From assembly GCA_964482535.1 (NCBI GenBank), contig CAYZXU010000098.1, forward strand, positions 1-8,445: a DNA stretch of 8,445 nucleotides. Reading direction: 5' to 3'. Source of the DNA: CAYZXU01 sp964482535. Its GTDB lineage: Bacteria; Desulfobacterota; Desulfobacteria; Desulfobacterales; BuS5. Each line of letters begins with the position of its first letter. The stretch's first letter is position 1. Of the stretch, positions 4,408 to 8,445 are shown in pieces. The notes under the pieces are model-generated. The model had not been told where the DNA came from. It saw nothing but the letters and a program-made list of their open reading frames with translations, and did not search any database. The translations under genes were made by a program, and so were the position numbers.

Positions 4408-7400
4408 TTACAATTCGTGTATCTGTTTAAAGTTATTAAATAAAGGGGCATAAACCATAGCGGCATTATCTTTAAACTCTGCATTAACAAAATCATCTAT
4501 ATTGTCCATTTTCCCGAAGCATAACCTGTAGTATTGATCATCAGATTCTCCCTTAAACCTGTCTATCCATCTATTATAAGCCTTGTTTGCTGCAAATTTC
4601 TCTGATTTTTCTTTTCTTATCTTTGCATCAGCAAACTCATGGGATGATTCAGGAAAAAAATGTAATGGCTTTGACAAACCTTTTTCGTATAATTTAAGCA
4701 GATTCAACAGGATAACCTTACTCTCTTTAACATAGTCAAACTCCCATGCAGAATCTTTACATATTAAACAGCTTGTTTGAGATTTTTTTTTAAAAATCCG
4801 GCAAAGAGCAAGGTGAAAAATCCAGTTTCGCAAAAGATCTTTTGCCCTTTTTTTTGCATAACGTATGTGAATCCGGCCATTTTCATAAACATCACCAATA
4901 GTTCCAGTTAACCTGAACCCCTCAATTAACAGTGAAACATCAACAGGGTCAATCTTCGGGTCCCTTGTGAATCTACCTGTCTTTTTACAAAAAATATCAG
5001 CATCAGCCTTTATTTCATTAAAAATATACTCACCTGCATTGCCGTGGGGGAGCATACCCTTTGCCCTTTGCACAGGCAAAAAATCTTTGACATTACTGCC
5101 TGAAAAATAATAGTCAACAAGCTCATTTCCTGTCAGGTAAGAGTCGAGACCGCCCAGGTTAAAATTTTCCCTATCATCTGAATAGCCATCTGAATAGTCA
5201 TCTGAAGACTCCGGATTTTTGTCTATAAAAAGGCTTAGACGTTTTTGCATAAAAAATTTTGCAGGATTTGCATAAAATAAACATAATGATTCAATATCGA
5301 TATTTTTCCATTCTTCTGAAGGCTTTGAAATTTCACCTGATATTAACAACCGCTCTTTTTTTCTCTCAGAAATACCGGTGCATGCGGCAAAATCTTCTTC
5401 GCTATAGCTGAAAAGATATCTATCCCCTTCAAAATATCTTGTGCTGAACGGCTGAAGCCTCTGTTTTATTATAATATGATCATTTTCCCTTTTATTTTTA
5501 AATTTTCTTGCAATATAATCAACAAGTTCACTCACAAGAATAGACGGAGGAATGCCAGTGTTGTCCTGAATGCTTTGGCCCACATAACTTATATATAGCT
5601 TTTTTCTCGCGGAAATAATCGTCTCTAAAAAAAGATACTTGTCATCATTTCTTCCCGACCTGTCTCCAGGCCTTGGGTGTTTTGCAATAATATCAAAACC
5701 TGCAGTTTTAAACTTCCTGGGAAAAGCATCGTCATTCATGCCGAGAAGACAGACTATTTCAAAAGGAACACTTCTCATGGGCAGGGCTGAACAGAATGTA
5801 ACGCCGCCTGTTATAAATCCGGAACTCTCTTTGCTCTTTTCAAAAATATTGTCAAAAAATGATCTTATAACATCAAGTTCTATTTTTTTTTCAAATCCTG
5901 AGCTCTCCTGGATTTTAATCAGGCTGTCAAAACTCTTTTTTAAAACCTGAATTTCAGGTTCGGTTTCATTATTAATCGGGAAAAAATCTTCAAGTAATAA
6001 TTTAAGTTTAATACTCCAAGAACTTAAATTCATTTTACTATTTAATATATCAGCCCAATAAAATATCTTGTCTAAAAACCCTAAAATCTTTCCAAAACAG
6101 TTAAGATCACCTGAATCAAAATTGTTATATGGCAAAATTTTTGCAAACATTCTGTCGCCAAAGCCATCTCGGTTAATATCTGCACTATCGGCATTGCCCA
6201 TTGCATAACCTAAAAGCAGGCTGTCAATTCCTGACTTCCAGGTGTTTTCACTAAAATCAGGAAGCCCCAATTCCACCCTGCTGGATGAATCTTTTCCCCA
6301 CCTTATATTTGTCTGTTTTATCCAGCGACGGGCTGTTTTAATATCTTTTATTATAAATCCAAACTTTTCTTTTATCCCCGACGATTCCATAAGAGCCATA
6401 ATTCGGGTAGCGCCAAGACGGCTGTTCTTTAGATCAAGAAGAGAAAAAAAATCTTCGATAATATGACTGGAATTTTTCAAAGACCTGTCTGAAATAAAAA
6501 AGGGAATCTTGTTCTTTGTATCAATGCTTCCATTAAATACCGCATTTATAAAGGGGGCATAAGTCTCTATATCCGGCGCCATAACAACTATGTCTTTTGG
6601 CAGCAGATCCTGGTTTTTTTCAAACATATAAAGCAGGTTGTCATAGAGAACCTCAATCTCTCTCATGGGGCTGTGGCATGAATGTATCTGAATGGAAGGC
6701 TGGGCTTCATGCCCATTACAACCGCATAAACCGGATTCTGCGTTTTTTGAATCATTTGAATCCGGATCCTTTAAATTCAGGATATCAGACTGGATTAAAG
6801 AAAGCATACTACAGGTTCCGGCAGAAATCTCCGGTTCAGCAAAACATTCTTCAACTTCACAGTTTAACTCTGAAATCAATGAAAAAAAATCCTTTCCCTC
6901 AACCCCCATTGAGGAAAGCAGGCTGTTCCCCTTATCAAGGTGCATATCATCATAATACTCTTTTTCAGCATATCCGCCCCTTATGAACTTGATTTCTTTG
7001 TCAGAAACAATGTCAGCCCAGTATTCCCTGCACGGATTTAAAAGAAACATATTAACATCTATAATTTCAGATAGATGCGCATAAAAATTAAGGTGGAATA
7101 AAGGGAGATAAGATATGCCGAAGACAGAAAGCCTTTGGGGAAGTTTTTCTTTATCTATATTCTTTTTTTTAATTTTTTCAAGAAGAATTCTCTGGAGTTT
7201 TGCCCTGTGGATGACATCAGGATCTGCTGTAAGTTCTCTCCAAAGCTTTGCCTGCCAAAGGTCTTCTTCCCCTGATTCCCATCTAAAAATCATCTCCGGC
7301 CTGAAAACAAGATACTGGTCAAAAATATTTGCAATTTTATCTGAAAGTTGAAAGAGCTTAAGCTGTTTTACATCATCTTTAAGATATAAACCGATGCCTT

Positions 7401-7737
7401 CAAAGCCTGGCACATTTAAACAAAGGGGTAAAACCTTCATTATCTTAAACGCTAAAACATCCGGTTCAAAACCGGTCATAAAGGGTTCTTCGGGCAGATC
7501 AGGAATTATTTTTTTTAAAATTTCATACAGAAATGAATTGGGGAATGGAAAACGGAAGTTAGCGCATACACCGGTCTGCCTCGCTATCTCCATGGATAGC
7601 CAGCGTTCCATCCCCTTGCTTTGCACCAGAATAATCTCAGGTGAAAAAGGTGAGGGCAAGGGGTTGGCCAAGATTCTCACAAGGTGCTCAGAAAGAATTT
7701 CAAGGCGGTTGCCTGTTACAAGTTTAAGACCTGGCAA
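4408..7737 (-). CDS. recC: Exodeoxyribonuclease V gamma subunit RecC
   Basis: RecC is the Chi-recognising scaffold of the RecBCD helicase-nuclease, which resects double-strand ends for RecA loading. The product is 1109 residues; E. coli RecC has 1122. It keeps the family landmarks in order: HL..IL..PLPSPFSPEIILVQSKGMERW (18-46), the CHSPMREIEVLYDNLL block (354-369) followed by LPKDIVVMAPDI.TYAPFI (379-397), PMRSVPFEIVCLLGMNDDAFPR (653-674), GDRSGRNDDKYLFLE (691-705) with KKLYISYVGQSIQDN (712-726), and FYANPAKFFMQKRL (821-834). The only possible start is TTG at 7737, because an in-frame stop (the elbB stop at 7764-7762) lies nine codons upstream with no ATG or GTG between; AGGGGAG (7746-7752) precedes it by 8 nt. 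It is the second gene of the operon. recB and recD are not neighbours in this window. Confidence 0.96.
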   Translation of the reverse strand: MPGLKLVTGNRLEILSEHLVRILANPLPSPFSPEIILVQSKGMERWLSMEIARQTGVCANFRFPFPNSFLYEILKKIIPDLPEEPFMTGFEPDVLAFKIMKVLPLCLNVPGFEGIGLYLKDDVKQLKLFQLSDKIANIFDQYLVFRPEMIFRWESGEEDLWQAKLWRELTADPDVIHRAKLQRILLEKIKKKNIDKEKLPQRLSVFGISYLPLFHLNFYAHLSEIIDVNMFLLNPCREYWADIVSDKEIKFIRGGYAEKEYYDDMHLDKGNSLLSSMGVEGKDFFSLISELNCEVEECFAEPEISAGTCSMLSLIQSDILNLKDPDSNDSKNAESGLCGCNGHEAQPSIQIHSCHSPMREIEVLYDNLLYMFEKNQDLLPKDIVVMAPDIETYAPFINAVFNGSIDTKNKIPFFISDRSLKNSSHIIEDFFSLLDLKNSRLGATRIMALMESSGIKEKFGFIIKDIKTARRWIKQTNIRWGKDSSSRVELGLPDFSENTWKSGIDSLLLGYAMGNADSADINRDGFGDRMFAKILPYNNFDSGDLNCFGKILGFLDKIFYWADILNSKMNLSSWSIKLKLLLEDFFPINNETEPEIQVLKKSFDSLIKIQESSGFEKKIELDVIRSFFDNIFEKSKESSGFITGGVTFCSALPMRSVPFEIVCLLGMNDDAFPRKFKTAGFDIIAKHPRPGDRSGRNDDKYLFLETIISARKKLYISYVGQSIQDNTGIPPSILVSELVDYIARKFKNKRENDHIIIKQRLQPFSTRYFEGDRYLFSYSEEDFAACTGISERKKERLLISGEISKPSEEWKNIDIESLCLFYANPAKFFMQKRLSLFIDKNPESSDDYSDGYSDDRENFNLGGLDSYLTGNELVDYYFSGSNVKDFLPVQRAKGMLPHGNAGEYIFNEIKADADIFCKKTGRFTRDPKIDPVDVSLLIEGFRLTGTIGDVYENGRIHIRYAKKRAKDLLRNWIFHLALCRIFKKKSQTSCLICKDSAWEFDYVKESKVILLNLLKLYEKGLSKPLHFFPESSHEFADAKIRKEKSEKFAANKAYNRWIDRFKGESDDQYYRLCFGKMDNIDDFVNAEFKDNAAMVYAPLFNNFKQIHEL
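5174..5209 (-). repeat. In-frame 12-bp tandem repeat in recC (three copies)
   Basis: On the plus strand the unit TCATCTGAATAG occurs at 5174-5185, with near copies at 5186-5197 (one mismatch) and 5198-5209 (two mismatches). Because 12 is a multiple of three it keeps the recC frame and encodes an acidic stretch within SSDDYSDGYSDDREN (about residues 844-857). This is probably a surface linker just after the FYANPAKFFMQKRL block. Replication slippage is the likely origin. Confidence 0.7.
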
Positions 7738-7745
7738 TGCAGCTT

Positions 7746-7752
7746 CTCCCCT
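7746..7752 (-). promoter_or_regulatory. Ribosome binding site deciding the recC TTG start
   Basis: AGGGGAG on the minus strand lies 8 nt before the TTG at 7737. It falls in the 24-nt gap between the elbB stop and recC. With no ATG or GTG available in frame, it identifies TTG as the initiation codon. Confidence 0.75.
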
Positions 7753-7761
7753 GAGCCTTTT

Positions 7762-8421
7762 TTATATTAGAGACAGAACCTCGTCCACCAGTTTTTCAAT
7801 ACCTTTTGCAATATCCTTTATCCCCGGTCCAAGCATATAGGCAGGTGTTGTTACTATTTTGTTAACCTTGTCAACATGCGCCATCTCAACAGTGCATTCA
7901 AAGTGGCGGCCTCCCATTGCTTCGAGAGCTGCAGATGTGCCCATGTCATTGCCGATTGTAATCTCAGGGTGTTGTTTGTCGGCAAGGGCCTTTGTTAGTG
8001 TTGCAGGGGCAATACATAAAGCTCCCACGGGTTTATTCATTGAAACCATTTCGTTTAAAATTCTTTTAACTTCAGCATTAACAGTTGCATCAGCGCCTTT
8101 AAATGCAAAATCGCTTAAGTTTTTTACAGCGCCGAAACCACCCGGCATAATCAGAGCATCCAGATCAGAGGCTTTGATATCCTTTACAGCCTTGATGTCT
8201 CCCCTGGCAATCCTGGCAGATTCAACAAGTACATTGCGCTTTTCACCTGTTTCTTCCTGGGTTAGATGATTGACCACATGATGCTGGTCAATATCCGGAG
8301 CCATGCAGACAGCCGTTGCTCCAGCCCTGTCAAGCATAAGAAGTGTTATTACAGCTTCATGTATTTCCGTTCCATCAAAAACACCGCACCCTGATAATAG
8401 CACGCCGACTCTCTTTTCCAT
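7762..8421 (-). CDS. elbB: ElbB-like DJ-1/PfpI family protein (glyoxalase-type)
   Basis: This is a 219-residue cytoplasmic protein of the DJ-1/PfpI class I glutamine-amidotransferase-like fold. E. coli ElbB, of nearly identical length (217), was first linked to isoprenoid biosynthesis and later reported to have glyoxalase activity; its physiological role is unsettled. The N-terminal signature VGVLLSGCGVFDGTEIHEAV (5-24) is diagnostic for ElbB. LDALIMPGGFGAVKNLSDFA (88-107) follows, and the nucleophile elbow GALCIAPA (133-140) has Cys136 as the catalytic candidate. GNDMGTSAALEAMGG (157-171) and TTPAYMLG (191-198) complete the family pattern. The ATG at 8421 is chosen over the in-frame ATG at 8433 because GGAGGT (8426-8431) sits 4 nt before it and overlaps the upstream ATG. 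It is the first gene seen of the elbB-recC-rmuC-lipoprotein run; its promoter lies outside the window or in the last bases. Confidence 0.93.
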   Translation of the reverse strand: MEKRVGVLLSGCGVFDGTEIHEAVITLLMLDRAGATAVCMAPDIDQHHVVNHLTQEETGEKRNVLVESARIARGDIKAVKDIKASDLDALIMPGGFGAVKNLSDFAFKGADATVNAEVKRILNEMVSMNKPVGALCIAPATLTKALADKQHPEITIGNDMGTSAALEAMGGRHFECTVEMAHVDKVNKIVTTPAYMLGPGIKDIAKGIEKLVDEVLSLI

Positions 8422-8425
8422 AATT

Positions 8426-8431
8426 ACCTCC
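8426..8431 (-). promoter_or_regulatory. Ribosome binding site deciding the elbB start
   Basis: GGAGGT on the minus strand lies 4 nt before the ATG at 8421. It overlaps the alternative in-frame ATG at 8433, which is therefore unlikely to be used. Confidence 0.8.
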
Positions 8432-8445
8432 ATTAAATTTTTGCA

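Noticed and set aside
8422..8433. ATG at 8433 as the elbB start
   Set aside because: It overlaps the GGAGGT site that serves the ATG at 8421, and the extra four residues are absent from the ElbB family pattern.

Overview
The window looks like chromosomal DNA from an AT-rich Gram-negative bacterium. A Desulfobacterota (delta-proteobacterial) sulfate-reducer-like host is the best guess. The evidence is a RecC subunit, an outer-membrane beta-barrel protein and a lipoprotein, found together with the archaeal-type entry into the shikimate pathway that some members of that group use. The taxonomic call is inference. No mobile element, CRISPR array, tRNA or rRNA was seen.

Positions 1-1840 hold an aromatic amino acid biosynthesis operon on the minus strand. 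A sigma70-like promoter near 1811-1839 is followed by a leader of about 235 nt, then the ADH synthase gene (aroA', 771-1568) and the 3-dehydroquinate synthase II gene (aroB', start 735), which runs off the left edge. Together these enzymes make 3-dehydroquinate without DAHP synthase or classical AroB. The leader is the most interesting part. It encodes a 28-residue peptide containing FFRYYFYYF (1689-1775). The RNA can form three mutually exclusive stems (1:2, antiterminator 2:3, terminator 3:4). This is the arrangement of a Phe/Tyr-sensing ribosome-mediated attenuator.

Positions 1840-2660 hold a divergently transcribed outer-membrane beta-barrel gene (1969-2547). A perfect 34-bp palindrome (2622-2655) lies between it and the convergent minus-strand operon and probably terminates transcription in both directions.

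Positions 2688-8421 form a tightly packed minus-strand operon: elbB (DJ-1/PfpI-like), recC (TTG start), rmuC and a small TRL-family lipoprotein. recC and rmuC link it to DNA end processing and recombination. recB and recD are not adjacent to recC on either side within the window. elbB and the lipoprotein have no evident mechanistic link to repair. The lipoprotein may also have its own promoter inside the 3' end of rmuC.
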